From Diphasiastrum complanatum (Eukaryota > Streptophyta > Lycopodiopsida > Lycopodiales > Lycopodiaceae), in contig CM055096.1 of NCBI GenBank assembly GCA_029204225.1, positions 57,985,600 to 58,049,599 on the forward strand: a stretch of 64,000 nucleotides of DNA, given 5' to 3'. The position numbers and the translations under genes were made by a program. This document shows positions 1-9,934 of the stretch, in pieces. Numbering within the stretch: the first letter of the stretch is position 1; each line of letters begins with the position of its first letter. A model generated the notes under the pieces. That model made no database searches and had not been told where the DNA came from. It was given only the letters and a program-made list of their open reading frames with translations.

Positions 1-168
1 GTGTAATAGGTGCCAAGGTAGGTGGCTTCTCTTCGTCACCATTAACTACTTCCCACAAACCTTTAGCAATTAGAAGGTTCTTTATCATGTAGCACCACAA
101 GAAATAGTTTGTGCCATCCAGCCTATCTTCATTAAATAAAGAACCAATAGACTCCGATTCTTTAGCCA
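1..168 (-). CDS. Ty1/copia gag N-terminus, cut by the window edge
   Basis: Read on the minus strand from an ATG at 168-166, this frame is open to the window edge (about 56 codons). It begins MAKESESIGSLF and continues RLDGTNYFLWCYMIKNLL and then VVNGDEEKPP. The pattern 'LDGTNY..W...M...L..KGLWEVV.G' is the usual N-terminus of plant copia gag (DUF4219/UBN2 type), the capsid-like protein that packages element RNA. A leader, a primer-binding site and an LTR lie upstream at 169-1080 in the correct order, so this is the 5' end of an element whose body lies to the left of the window. No break is visible in the part shown. Recognised by motif only. Confidence 0.75.
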
Positions 169-592
169 TAACAGAAAAATCAGCTTGTAGTAGATAGGAA
201 ACTTCCAAGACAAAATCTACTCAAAGGGCAGCAACCTCAAAGCTGAAATTATGAGCACAATATATTGCAGTACTCCACATGCAATTTGCTCAACAAGTAA
301 TGAAATAGGTGGCTGATTTCTACACAAAAAACATAATGCTCACAAATAGGTAGACTTCTAATGAAGCCAATCAAAATCACATGCAATTGGTTTGAGCATG
401 GGCGCCCGACTGCTAGCTCTCAAATAGGTGAAGGTGCCCTTCAATTTCTTGCAATTTCTTGCAAAAAAGTATAAGAAGATGAACAAATTCTTCTCCTGCA
501 AAAATCAACATCTTGATGATTTTCTGCAACCAAAAAGGGAAGAAGATAGCTTCCTATTGGGCGCCTTCCTGCAAGCAATGTGATCACCTAAA
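169..592 (-). other. 5' leader of the copia element
   Basis: This non-coding stretch separates the primer-binding site from the gag start of the element at 1-1080. No open frame or conserved motif is visible. Position and length fit a copia untranslated leader. Confidence 0.55.
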
Positions 593-605
593 GGCTCTGA
601 TACCA
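593..605 (-). promoter_or_regulatory. Primer-binding site (initiator tRNA-Met type)
   Basis: On the minus strand this reads TGGTATCAGAGCC, the classic copia primer-binding site complementary to the 3' part of initiator tRNA-Met, where minus-strand DNA synthesis begins. It directly abuts the CA end of the LTR at 606, with no spacer. Confidence 0.88.
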
Positions 606-1080
606 TGTAGGGAATAGAAGCCAAAAGATCCAGGATCTTGACTATTCAATCACACAAAGCATTCTCAAAAGAAAGAGAGAGATGGCTAGAAACCCTCTTG
701 TAGAAACTCGTGGACAGCCAAGGAGAACAGTCAGTATTGCTTACAAAAGTGTCTCATACAAATGGGATGCACACATATATATAGTCCAAGATGACTATCT
801 AACTTCATGACTATTGGCTATCCAACTACTTGACTATTGACTATCCAACTTTCTATAAGTTACATAGAAAGAATAAGGTACCTCCAATATGTCAAGTTGC
901 GGTACTTAATGTCACAATTAGGCCTAGTGGACCCATGAATCCCTACCAAGTTAATTTCATACTAACTTAGCTAACCCTAAGTTTAGTAGGCCTAATATAA
1001 TAAATGACCATGGCTACACAACTCTCGACCTTTTGGGTATAACCTATGGTAATGTAAGCAATTCCATTTACATTCCAACA
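606..1080 (-). repeat. 5' LTR of a Ty1/copia element
   Basis: On the minus strand this 475-bp LTR begins TGTTGGAATG at 1080 and ends CCTACA at 606, followed at once by the primer-binding site. A TATA-like run lies near 769-785 (TATATATA on both strands). The right flank at 1081 is the integrase gene of another copia element, so this LTR marks an insertion into it. The partner LTR and the second target-site copy lie outside the window. Confidence 0.8.
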
Positions 1081-2540
1081 TCCACCACCATCTGACCTAA
1101 GCATCTTTATCTTCTTTCCTGAGTGTTGTTCTACCAAAGCTTTGAAATGCTGAAAGTACTTGAATGCTTCGGATTTTTGCTTCAAGAAATAAATCCAAAT
1201 CTTGCGTGAGATGTCATCAATAAAGGTCATAAAGTAAAATGCTCCCCTGCAGACCTGGTTTGGGTTGGCCCCCACAAATCTAAATGTACCAAGTCAAGTA
1301 TACCTGCTGCTCTGGTGGTGCTCTCCTTGGGAAACTTTTGTCTTTGCTGTTTTCCCATCGCGCAAGCCTCGCAATCTGAAGAGCTTGGCTTAACAACTAG
1401 AAGCCCCTCCACCATATGATGCTGGTTCAACACTTGCATGCTTTGGTAGCCATGATGTCCATACCTCTCATGCCACAACCTATTCACATCACTTCCTTTT
1501 GCTGTATAAGCATGCTGACTAGGGATAGAAGTGTACAACTTGTATAGATTATCTTCCTGCAATCCTTTGCCCACAACCTTCATATTATCACTCAAGTCCA
1601 ACACAAGACAAGAAGTAGCATCAAATTCTACTTTCATATTTTGTTGAGTGATAGCTCCTACTGAAAGAAGATTTTTAGCAAGTCCTGGTACATATAAGAC
1701 ATTCTTAATGACTTTGACTTCTCATGATGGAAGCTTTACAGGTATTGTGCCCTTTCCCTTGACCTTGTGTGTTGAGTTGTAACCTAGGCACACCTCTTGT
1801 CCATCACAAATCCCCACAAAGGTATCAAACCAATCCCTATGAGGGGTCATGTGCTTTGAAGCACCCGAGTCAATGTACCAACCACCTATTGTAGCTTGTG
1901 AGGCAAATGCAACAAAAAATAACTCAACTTGCCTTATGTCACTTTGCTCCTCTCTTGCAACAGTCTCAACAACATTTCCTTCTTGCTTCTTTGTGCCCTT
2001 CTTTTGCTCTACAAGCTTCTTCCTGCACTCAAAAGCAATTCCCCATCCTTCGAGGTGTGGAAGAAGTACTCGAGGAGGATTGTGCTTCTGACATTTGCAA
2101 GTTCTCCATTCCTTGCTCAAGTGTTTGTGGTGCTCCTTTGTTCTTGCCTTTTCCTTTCTTTCTTGTCCTTGGCTGGATTTTGCTTCTTCTTAGAAGCAAA
2201 GGCATGCTCCTAGAAATCTTCCCTCTCGGAGAGATTAACTCTCCTCATCTCCTCCTGTAACAAGAGACCATATACCTCTTCATAGGTAGGGATCTTCTCC
2301 CTCACAAATATCATCATCACAAAGTTCTGATAAGCATATGACAAGCTATTCAGAACTATTGGCACCAAGTCTTTGTCAACAATAGCCTCTCCAAGCACAT
2401 AAAGCTGATATCTAAGATCCTAAATCTTAGTAAGATGATCAGTAACTGTCTCCCCTGTCTCCATCCTGAGAGTATACAACTTGTTCTTCAAGTAGAGAAG
2501 CCTATCATCTCTTCTTAATTCACCTCTCTTCTCCTTGTAA
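1081..2540 (-). pseudogene. Ty1/copia gag-protease-integrase remnant
   Basis: Reading leftwards from 2540: a gag segment (about 2540-2210: LYLKNKLYTLRM, then a leucine-rich tail), an aspartic protease (about 2120-1722, with WYIDSGASKHMT; catalytic D in DSGAS), the GAG-pre-integrase zinc region (1637-1227, with LWHERYGHHG and CEACAMGKQ, an HHCC-type finger) and the start of the integrase core (about 1275-1085, with MTFIDDISRKIWIYFL and LRSDGG). Frames change and stops interrupt it. The integrase stops exactly where the LTR of another element begins at 1080, and the gag starts abruptly at about 2540 where a gypsy gag begins on the other strand. RT and RNase H are not in the window. Confidence 0.85.
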
Positions 2541-2542
2541 AA

Positions 2543-3295
2543 ATGGAGCCTACTCCTACTACACAGTCTATGTCCCCTGTTCATGAGGCTACAATATCTG
2601 CCTCTGTTTTAGACCCTGATGCTTTGATGCTGGCTATTAACAGTCTACAACAACAGATTGTGGATATGCAAGCTAAGCACAGCTGGGATCAGCAGGATCT
2701 CAAGGAATTGACGCAGCTAAGGCAATTGGTGCATCAACCCTTGTTCACTCCTGAAGTTTTTGCTGGGGAGAAGAAGGATAGAACCCTGGAGGCGGTCTTG
2801 CAATGGCTGGATCGATGGAATTCGCATTTTTCCGTGCACGATTCATCCGAGGACAACAAGATCAATCTCGCCGTCATTGACCTGGGGGGTAAGCCTGAAG
2901 TTCCTAGGAATTGGGAGGATTTTTGTAAGGCCTTTAAGGCGGCCTTCCTTCCTATTCTTGATGATTTTGAATTTTACCGTCAGTATGCAACAATCCATAT
3001 GGGGAACCGGCCCCTGGATCAGTATTTACAAGAGGTCTATTCTCGTTTTGCAACTAGAATATATCCTTTGCTAGTAAAGTTGCATTTTATACTGTTGTTA
3101 CCACGAGACTACCGGCTAGAGGTCAGGAGGAACCAGTCTCTTACCCTCGAGGATGCTGTTCGCTTCGCCAGAATCTACGATGATACTCGTACGATAGCTA
3201 AGCCTGAGACTGGTGTCTTGCCCGACGTAGAGGGTAAGAAGCCTTTCTTTCCAAAGAAATCGAAAGACAAGGCAAAGGAAGGGGCTTCAGGTTGA
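2543..3295 (+). CDS. Ty3/gypsy gag, closed by a premature TGA
   Basis: A 250-codon frame encodes a gypsy capsid protein. An N-terminal coiled-coil-like stretch (INSLQQQIVDMQAK) is followed by the retrotransposon gag domain (FAGEKKDRTLEAVLQWLDRW, then NWEDFCKAF, FLPILDDFEFYRQY and RPLDQYLQEVYSRF). A basic tail ends at a TGA (3293-3295). The same frame continues without a gap into the zinc knuckle and protease, so the TGA looks like one nonsense change in a once continuous gag-protease frame. No LTR, leader or primer-binding site precedes the ATG; a copia gag on the opposite strand ends within a few bases of it. Confidence 0.82.
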   Translation: MEPTPTTQSMSPVHEATISASVLDPDALMLAINSLQQQIVDMQAKHSWDQQDLKELTQLRQLVHQPLFTPEVFAGEKKDRTLEAVLQWLDRWNSHFSVHDSSEDNKINLAVIDLGGKPEVPRNWEDFCKAFKAAFLPILDDFEFYRQYATIHMGNRPLDQYLQEVYSRFATRIYPLLVKLHFILLLPRDYRLEVRRNQSLTLEDAVRFARIYDDTRTIAKPETGVLPDVEGKKPFFPKKSKDKAKEGASG

Positions 3296-3886
3296 GGGAA
3301 ATCGAAGAAAAGATCTACCTTGTACCAGGAAACCTTCATGAAAGCTAGAAGCGACAATCTGTGCTTCAATTGCATGGAATCAGGTCATGTCGCAAAGGAA
3401 TGTCTAAAGAAACGGAAAGCTAAAGGGGCATCTTTTAAGACGCCAGGTAACTCTAGCATATCTAGTGTAGATCTTTCCTTTGCTGGTAATTCTGTGTGTG
3501 AGCATTGTTGTTTTAATACGGCTCTTTTTGGCCCTCGTGACCTCATTCGGATGAAGGGGGTTGTGGGTGGTCAAGCCGTAACTGTTTTATTTGATGATGG
3601 TTCCACACATAATTTTATTAACGCTAATTTGTTGCAGAAGCTAAAGGTGGAAACAAGGCAAAGTGACCACCAATACACAGTGAAGCTAACAACTGGAGCA
3701 GAAAGCCAAGTTTGGGACCGGATAGTCCCACGTCTACCAATAGAGATTCAAGCCTATAAGGATAAATTAGACTTTCATATTATGAATCTAGATAGGATAG
3801 ATGTTATACTTGGTAAGGAGTGGTTCTATGAGGAACGAGTCTATGAAGAAAAACTATGTAACACACAGTTTGTCGTTCTTACATAA
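3296..3886 (+). pseudogene. Ty3/gypsy zinc knuckle and aspartic protease
   Basis: In frame with the gag upstream, the sequence encodes a CCHC knuckle (CFNCMESGHVAKEC, near 3362-3403) and then a retropepsin-like domain. The active-site region reads VLFDDGSTHNFIN, where plant gypsy proteases usually have VDSGSTHNF; the first Asp and the Gly are present. Later conserved blocks include WDRIVPRLPIEIQ and VILGKEWF. The frame ends at a TAA at 3884-3886, and the polymerase continues in another frame. The protease would cut the polyprotein in the virus-like particle. Disrupted by the upstream TGA. Confidence 0.8.
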
Positions 3887-4880
3887 CGGCTCACTCATAG
3901 AATTGAATGGAAATGTTGATATTTCTACTCCGTATATGCTTTCTGCTTTAGAAACTGTTAAATGCATGGATATTGTTGATTGCAGTTCTTATTTATGCTG
4001 GTTAAAAGATTTTACGTACCATGAAGAACGTAGTTTGCAATTTTACAATCTCCAAATGGAACTAATGTCTAATAACCTAAAGCAAGAAAAATCACCAGAA
4101 GGTGAAATTTTTAGGAAACTTAGACAAGAATTTAACGATGTATTTCCTGAGCGGCTTCCTGAGGGTCTTCCCCCCTCTAGGGGTGTTGACCATGGTATTA
4201 AACTGATTCCTGGTAGTACTCCTATATCACTGTATCCATATAGGATGAGTACTACTGAAGAGGATGAGGTTTATAGGCAACTGCAAAATTACCTTAAGAT
4301 GGGCCATGTAAGGCCTAGTGAATCTCCCTGGGGGGCACCTGTGCTCCTTGTTGATAAAAAAGACAGAGGTACTCGTCTTTGTGTGGACTTTAAAAAGTTG
4401 AATAAGTTAACGATTAAAAACCGTTATCTTTTGCCGCGAATGGATGAACTGGTTGATCGATTGCATGGTGCAAAGTACTTCACCAAAATCGATTTGAGAT
4501 CAGGGTATCATCAGATTCGCATAAAGACTGAGGAAATTGAAAAAACCGGGTTTAGAACTAGGTATGGCCATTATGAGTTTCTGGTTATATCATTTGGCTT
4601 AACAAATGCTCCAGCGACCTTCCAGCAGATGATGAACGATCTTCTTCGTCCATATCTGGGAAAGTTCGTAATAGTCTACTTAGATGATATTCTCATCTAC
4701 AGTAAGACCTTGGAGGAGCAAGCATGAGGAGCATCTCAGGACTGTCTTAAAGTTACTTAGACAGGAGAAGCTTTTTGCCAAGGAGTCCAAATGTGTGTTC
4801 TTCCAGAAAAGGTTGTTATACCTTGGTCACATTATTTCGGACCATGGGTTGGAAATTGACCCAAATAAAGGAATTTTTTA
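3801..4880 (+). pseudogene. Ty3/gypsy reverse transcriptase, truncated
   Basis: This frame is shifted from the protease frame. It carries the gypsy RT blocks in order: [85 protein letters not shown] and the catalytic YLDD at 4677-4688. After a further frameshift near 4727 the RT continues as LRTVLKLLRQEKLF, KCVFF and YLGHIIS, ending at DPNK near 4872. RNase H and integrase are absent; unrelated sequence begins near 4890. The element is dead because of at least two frameshifts and a 3' truncation. A piece of the same family occurs at 12228-12357. Confidence 0.9.
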
Positions 4881-4889
4881 AGGAAGAGG

Positions 4890-5409
4890 GAATGTTAGGG
4901 ACCCAACTCTCTTGGGTCCCAAACCCAGACTTGAGACTGGACGATGACTGGGCCTGTAGACTTGGTGACTCGTGAACCTGCATGGTTGTCATGATCCAGG
5001 TGGGCACATGGCTTAGAGTCTCTCTCCTTGGAGGTATACAAGGGGAGGAAGGCTCAGTTGCCATCTATCCTATCTACCTAGGAGGAGGTGGATGGAGAGC
5101 GTGTGCACGGCTAGGATGTTTGCTAGCATGAGGCAGGAGATGGCTGAGAGTCTAGGCGGTGGTATGGGACGCCGTCTGGGATGGAGGTCGGATCCAGCTT
5201 GATACGGTCAGAGGCCAGGGCATGGTGGGTGGACCCGGATTAGGTCCTACGGCGGGGTGGAACGTGAATCGTTCGGTCTCTTGTGATTAACCGGCACCTG
5301 GAGGTTTGCAGTAAGTCAGATTGCAACAGTGCTGCTAGCGGCTCCCATCAATAGGGAGTTTTGGCCTCCGGGCATGGGAGAGTCCTGGGACCCTGTCCAC
5401 ACCACCTAC
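4890..5409. other. Unassigned, GC-richer stretch before the LINE remnant
   Basis: No coding domain was recognised. A perfect small palindrome (GGGACCCAA, short loop, TTGGGTCCC) lies near 4899-4921. The stretch begins where gypsy RT homology stops and may be the 5' part of the LINE that follows, but nothing proves it. Confidence 0.3.
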
Positions 5410-5445
5410 GTATTGGAGTATGAAATTGTAATGACATTCACTTGG
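5410..5445 (+). repeat. Left arm of a 36-bp perfect inverted repeat
   Basis: Compared by eye, these bases are the exact reverse complement of 6289-6324. The arms enclose about 840 bp of LINE-derived sequence. Terminal inverted repeats are not a feature of LINEs. Confidence 0.85.
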
Positions 5446-6288
5446 AGTTCATTACAGGGAGGGATCATTTTTTTTTCATGGAGACACACGAGAGCTCGGA
5501 GCGGGGACTACCTACATTCCCAAGTCACAGATGGGACTCACTATACAAGACAAAGATGAGGTCCACGAGTGGTTGGTGTGGTCACATGCTAAAGTCATTA
5601 GTACATCCAATTATAGAGTTTATCATCATGATGCACATGCACGGTATATATGGGTTCACATTTTAGGCCGAGACATGGGTTTGGATAGAGATCTCTTCAT
5701 TGCGGCTTGCTTCTTTCCTCTAGAGTCTTCTTTCTTTGCTCCTTATGCTGATCTTTCCACAAACATTGTTAGATTCACAAATCGAGGGTATGTTCTTCTT
5801 ACCGGTGACCTTAATGCTAGGACTGCTACCAGACAGATTGACTTCCATGATGCTGTTGTCCAGTTACTTATACGGGCCATTGATTGCGATGACATAGGAG
5901 TTGCTAGCACTTCAGTAGACATGTTGGGACTTGTCACTAGCTGTGGTAAGTATTTGTTGCAGCTAGGCAAAGCCCATGACTTAGCCATTTATAATGGCCT
6001 AGCTTGTTGGCTGAATTCGAGCAGCTACGCATGTCACCCTCATAATAGCGACCATAGTGTTATTGACTACCTTGTGGGTCACTATCCTCCATTCCACGTA
6101 TCAAGCTTGGTGATGTTCTGATTTCCATCCTTCTTTATGTTGATGATGTGGCTCTGGTCTCCGCAACTAAAGACGGTTTAAGATAGTCTTCATGCTTTTT
6201 GTATCAGATGGGATTGGGGTTAACATCATGAAGACCAAGGTCATGGTCTTCAACACTTCCAGGGCCTTCATTTCGTGACATGAGCATC
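5446..6288 (+). pseudogene. LINE remnant: endonuclease joined to an RT scrap
   Basis: An open frame at about 5531-6121 encodes an exonuclease-endonuclease-phosphatase (APE-type) domain of a LINE: GLDRDLFIAACFFP, then VLLTGDLNAR (the GDFNA-like motif), HDLAIYNGL and the terminal SVIDYLV. The enzyme nicks target DNA for reverse transcription. Straight after it, in another frame, a short segment holds ILLYVDDVALVS with the RT catalytic YVDD at 6136-6147. Hundreds of RT residues that should lie between are missing, so this is an internally deleted copy. Frame changes and stops confirm it is non-functional. Confidence 0.82.
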
Positions 6289-6324
6289 CCAAGTGAATGT
6301 CATTACAATTTCATACTCCAATAC
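6289..6324 (-). repeat. Right arm of a 36-bp perfect inverted repeat
   Basis: Exact reverse complement of 5410-5445. Similarity falls away on both sides of the arm. Confidence 0.85.
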
Positions 6325-6340
6325 ACACAGCTCCAGATTA

Positions 6341-6800
6341 CATCCTTCTCTCATAGATGATCCAGAGACAGATGATAGTGACAACTATGACATAGAGTCC
6401 AAAGAAGACGCATCACTCAGTCTCGTGCTGCTGTGAGGACTACCTACCTCACTATGAGGAGACACTCATCGACGACCTCCTTGATGACATTAGCAGCGTA
6501 GCTTGGACATACATCCAACAACATCCCCCATTACATCCCTCTTTCATAACTGTGGGAGATGATGACATCATTCATATCATCATATTGTAGCTAGATATAC
6601 TTGTCGTATTGTATTCATTTTAGATCATTGTAGTTGTATTGCAGTTAGATGCACATCTATTTTTTCTTCCATACTGTTTTGGAGTCATTTCTATGCTCCC
6701 ATTGTTACCACACACTTGACATATACTCTTTTGTCTAATATGCTTTTGGCATGGAAAAGACGGTATTAAAGCTTTCTTTCTTTCTGTCTCCACATCATTC
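6341..6800 (+). mobile_element. Probable LINE or SINE 3' tail, copy 1
   Basis: The end of this stretch (about 6705-6790: an ACACACTTGA block, GGCATGGAAAAGAC, then AAAGCTTTCTTTCTTTC) recurs at about 8305-8385. No protein is encoded. A shared 3' end following different 5' sequences is typical of 3' ends of non-LTR elements. The assignment is by repetition and context only. Confidence 0.5.
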
Positions 6801-7327
6801 ATTGCTATGGCTCATGGTTTTGATCTAAGTCATGATGTGCCTTTTTCCAGTTTCTTGTATTTTGTTTACATCATATCATGTTTTTGGAATTGGGAGACAT
6901 TTTTGAAACTATGATAGAAAATAATGAAAATGACTCAACATGGTTCTTTTGGTATCTATCAAAGCTTTATAAATGGGTTAATGCTTGAGCACGTTTGCGA
7001 GTAACTACTAGTTATACTCTATTGCCTTACTATTTGTGTCATTATGATGTTGAGCTAAAAAGGACTTTTATTGACTGTGAAATACTTCTTCTAAAATTTG
7101 AGGCAAATACATTGGCTTCAAAGATAAACCTCTAGTTGATGTTAATTCTTTTGGAATGGAAGGTGTTGAACGTGCCATTGTATATTTTTTTCCAGTTCAC
7201 AATGAACTTCTATCAAACAACTTCTTAGATAAGTTACAAGTATTTCAAATCAAATATTTTCTCACATGTTTAGAATCTCTTTATGCATTGGATCTTCCGA
7301 TATCGATTTGTGGATTGCTCTACGAAG
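6801..7327. other. No gene recognised; upstream of a candidate DPH6 exon
   Basis: AT-rich sequence. It was read for the missing N-terminal exons of DPH6 (ATP-binding loop and following blocks) without success. No domain, repeat or RNA gene was recognised. Confidence 0.4.
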
Positions 7328-7360
7328 ATTGATCGTGGTATCCATGCGGTTTTAGTGAAG
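7328..7360 (+). CDS. DPH6: Candidate small DPH6 exon
   Basis: Eleven codons read IDRGIHAVLVK and are followed at once by a donor GTATGA. The next confirmed exon (15087) begins in phase 0 with VAALGLEPYKHLGKDL. DPH6 proteins carry a block of the form 'MI..GI.A.LVKVAA.GL..' here, so the join matches the family. The acceptor (GAAG, 7324-7327) has a poor pyrimidine tract and 33 bases is short, so the exon may begin further left with diverged sequence. If correct, the following intron is 7.7 kb and holds several retroelement fragments. Confidence 0.55.
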
Positions 7361-7801
7361 GTATGAAGATTTAAGTGATATTGTTATACTGTTGCAAAAG
7401 CTTGAATTTGGACATAGTTTAGATGACTTTGCAATCAGCTACACTTTTTTCTAAAATAGACATTAATTTCTATGAAGTGCATGTCTTGTATTGCCAATTC
7501 TAGTGTCATTGGGTTGCAATATGTTGTGTTGAATATTTGCTATGTTGTTTGTTGGAATGTTTGCTATATTTTGTGTTGTAAGATTGATTCAGTGTTGTAA
7601 TATTTGCTGTGTTTTCTTCAAACTTTTGTTAGGAAATCAATCTTGCAGAATATAATTTATGATGATTCTTTACTTTTGGTTGTTATTCAAATGTTTAGCC
7701 TATCCAACATGTAGTTAGAAACTTAGCTTTGTGTAATTTTTGCTATCATTTCTCTTGAAGTTCCAGATATGTTATATATGGTTAGGTCACACCAATTGTT
7801 G

Positions 7802-7804
<3 letters not shown>

Positions 7805-7859
<55 letters not shown>
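7805..7859 (+). repeat. (CT)n microsatellite
   Basis: About 27 uninterrupted CT dinucleotides. It lies just 5' of the second LINE-like tail and inside the proposed DPH6 intron. Confidence 0.97.
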
Positions 7860-7863
<4 letters not shown>

Positions 7864-8393
7864 GAGATCTCCATCCTTCGCATCAGAGTACTCGAGACAC
7901 CCAGCTATATATCACCTCCTCCTTCTCCAGAAGATGCCCACGCCCAGACCTAGATTCAGAGGATGAAACACACCTTCCCACAGACAATGCACCTCCCAGC
8001 AATACCTTATAGCTAGACCTACTTGTCCCACCATGAGGAGAGGTACCTCTCACATTCGGCATCGGCAACATCTCCCAGTTTTACCTTCTATTGCAACTCG
8101 TATTACATCATTCTTCAGTGGCAATAGCAAGAACATCAACAGTAATCGCACCACCATTTCCAGGACATGATCTGATGCTTTTTTACCATCCCACAAATAT
8201 TTCATGATTCATACCTTTTTATCATTGGTATTTCTACTTAGATTTATATCTCATATATTTTTTTTATGAGTTTGGAAACGTTTTCATACTCCTACGTGCC
8301 CTACACACTTGATATGTACTAATTCGTCTTATGTGCCTTTTGGCATGGAAAAGACATTAATAAAGCTTTCTTTCTTCTTTCTCTTTGGAATAG
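7860..8393 (+). mobile_element. Probable LINE or SINE 3' tail, copy 2
   Basis: Ends with the same sequence as the stretch ending at 6800 (ACACACTTGA, TTTTGGCATGGAAAAGAC, AAAGCTTTCTTTC). The upstream part is pyrimidine-rich and non-coding. Same orientation as copy 1. Confidence 0.5.
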
Positions 8394-9114
8394 CCACTTA
8401 CCCTATGGTCCTTGATAACTCAAGAAGATTATAGATGTTATTTCCTGATGCTAGAAGAGATGTTTCACTAAAAAAGTGAAGCAAGCCACACTACCAAGAG
8501 AACAAACGCGGACTCATATTCCATCTTGCTTCTCTCAACATCGTCCTTGGATTAATGCGAATTCAAAGCCAAAAGATGAGGCATGCATCCCTCTTAGATA
8601 CTACTTTCAGAGAGTGACGACAAACCATGAGATCAGCAACCTTCACCATACATCAACTAGAGCATATCATATCCGCCCACCTCAATATGCAAGCCACATG
8701 CCCTCACCTCGGTGCACAACATCACCCTCAGCTACCATATAGGTAGATCTCTACCTTAGAATATTGCTAAGTGATTCCCATTTTCTTTAGTCGGGAGAGC
8801 TATGAGATAACATTGTTGCTTAATCACATAGCGTTCTTTTCAGTTTTAGTTTCATTGCTGTATGCAATACTAGTTTCGGTTTTTGTTTTTGTTTTGTTGT
8901 TCCAAAGATGCTTGAATCAGTTTTATGAGCCTGGCTCCTCTAAACTCAACATTCCAAACTAGCAGATGAATAGAACGACACTCCTCGCAATAGACTGCTA
9001 TTTAACGCCACTACTCGTCTTTCTAGTACCTAGGTAACACGATCGTCACTAGGTTGATTAGGCTCTTGACCAGTCCTTCGTCCCTATGACCATATTGACG
9101 TGGCGAGTGACTAA
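8394..9114. other. No feature recognised
   Basis: Intron or intergenic sequence without a recognisable domain, RNA gene or repeat border. Short open frames here show no protein-like pattern. Confidence 0.4.
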
Positions 9115-9308
9115 TAATAGTCTCCCTCATGCTCAACATGGCACAATGGCTAGCTTGACCACTTTGGTGACTTGACGACTAGCCTCTCGTCACGTCCCAA
9201 CTTAGCTTTGCTAATAGTCTCCCTCATGCTCAACATGGCACACTGGCTAGCGTGACCACTTTGGTGACTTGTCGACTAGCCTCTCATCACGTCCCGAGTT
9301 AGCTCTGG
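9115..9308 (+). repeat. Tandem duplication, 2 x 97 bp
   Basis: The unit starts TAATAGTCTCCCTCATGC at 9115 and again at 9212, and runs to the CACGTCCC block and following bases. The two copies differ at only a few positions by eye. Function unknown. Confidence 0.85.
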
Positions 9309-9934
9309 TACTACGGCTGGGGAGTACTCAATCCGTATGGTTGACCATCTCCCAGACATGCTAATCAGGTTGCTACTTGCGTCATGCTTGCTAACCTTGC
9401 TTCGGCCAAGCTTGCCATCAGTGTTGCTTTTGATCGATTGGTTTGGGGTCGCATCAGGTCCAAGACTAGGTCACATCAGGTCCTAACATTCTTTCTCCCC
9501 TCAAAAAGTCATCAAGCGATAACATAATACTAGTTTGACTTTCCCATGTACCTTGTGACATTGCTAGAAAACCACATGTCCAATGAATTTCTCAATCTAT
9601 ACCCATCATTCGTTCACAACTCTTCTTTGAACCTACGAGAGATCGTCAGATGCTTTAAATCCTGTCAAACTACAATTTGAAGCTTAACTCTAAACATAGC
9701 AAATCAAGTACTGAAACTTCGATCTTTATTGATTTCCCTGCATGCACATAACATCAGAAAGCATGAGGATCAACAACTTTAAAGTGATGAAGTCAGCCAC
9801 GACTTGTTTCAAAGCATTGAAACTTTGCTGCTAAAGCTCCGTCCATTCTTTCCACTTATTTTTTTGTAACATATCAATCAGTGGCACAACTATGTGTGAA
9901 TAATTTTGCACACCTTACGATAAAGCATAGCTAC
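9309..9934. other. No feature recognised
   Basis: Nothing identifiable was seen between the 97-bp duplication and the truncated copia element that starts at 9935. Confidence 0.35.

Noticed and set aside
1849-2260. Several plus-strand frames of 80-120 codons
   Set aside because: They are shadows of the minus-strand copia protease and gag.
7740-8012. Open frame rich in Leu and Ser
   Set aside because: It runs through the CT microsatellite, so the frame is open by repetition. The rest has no protein-like pattern.
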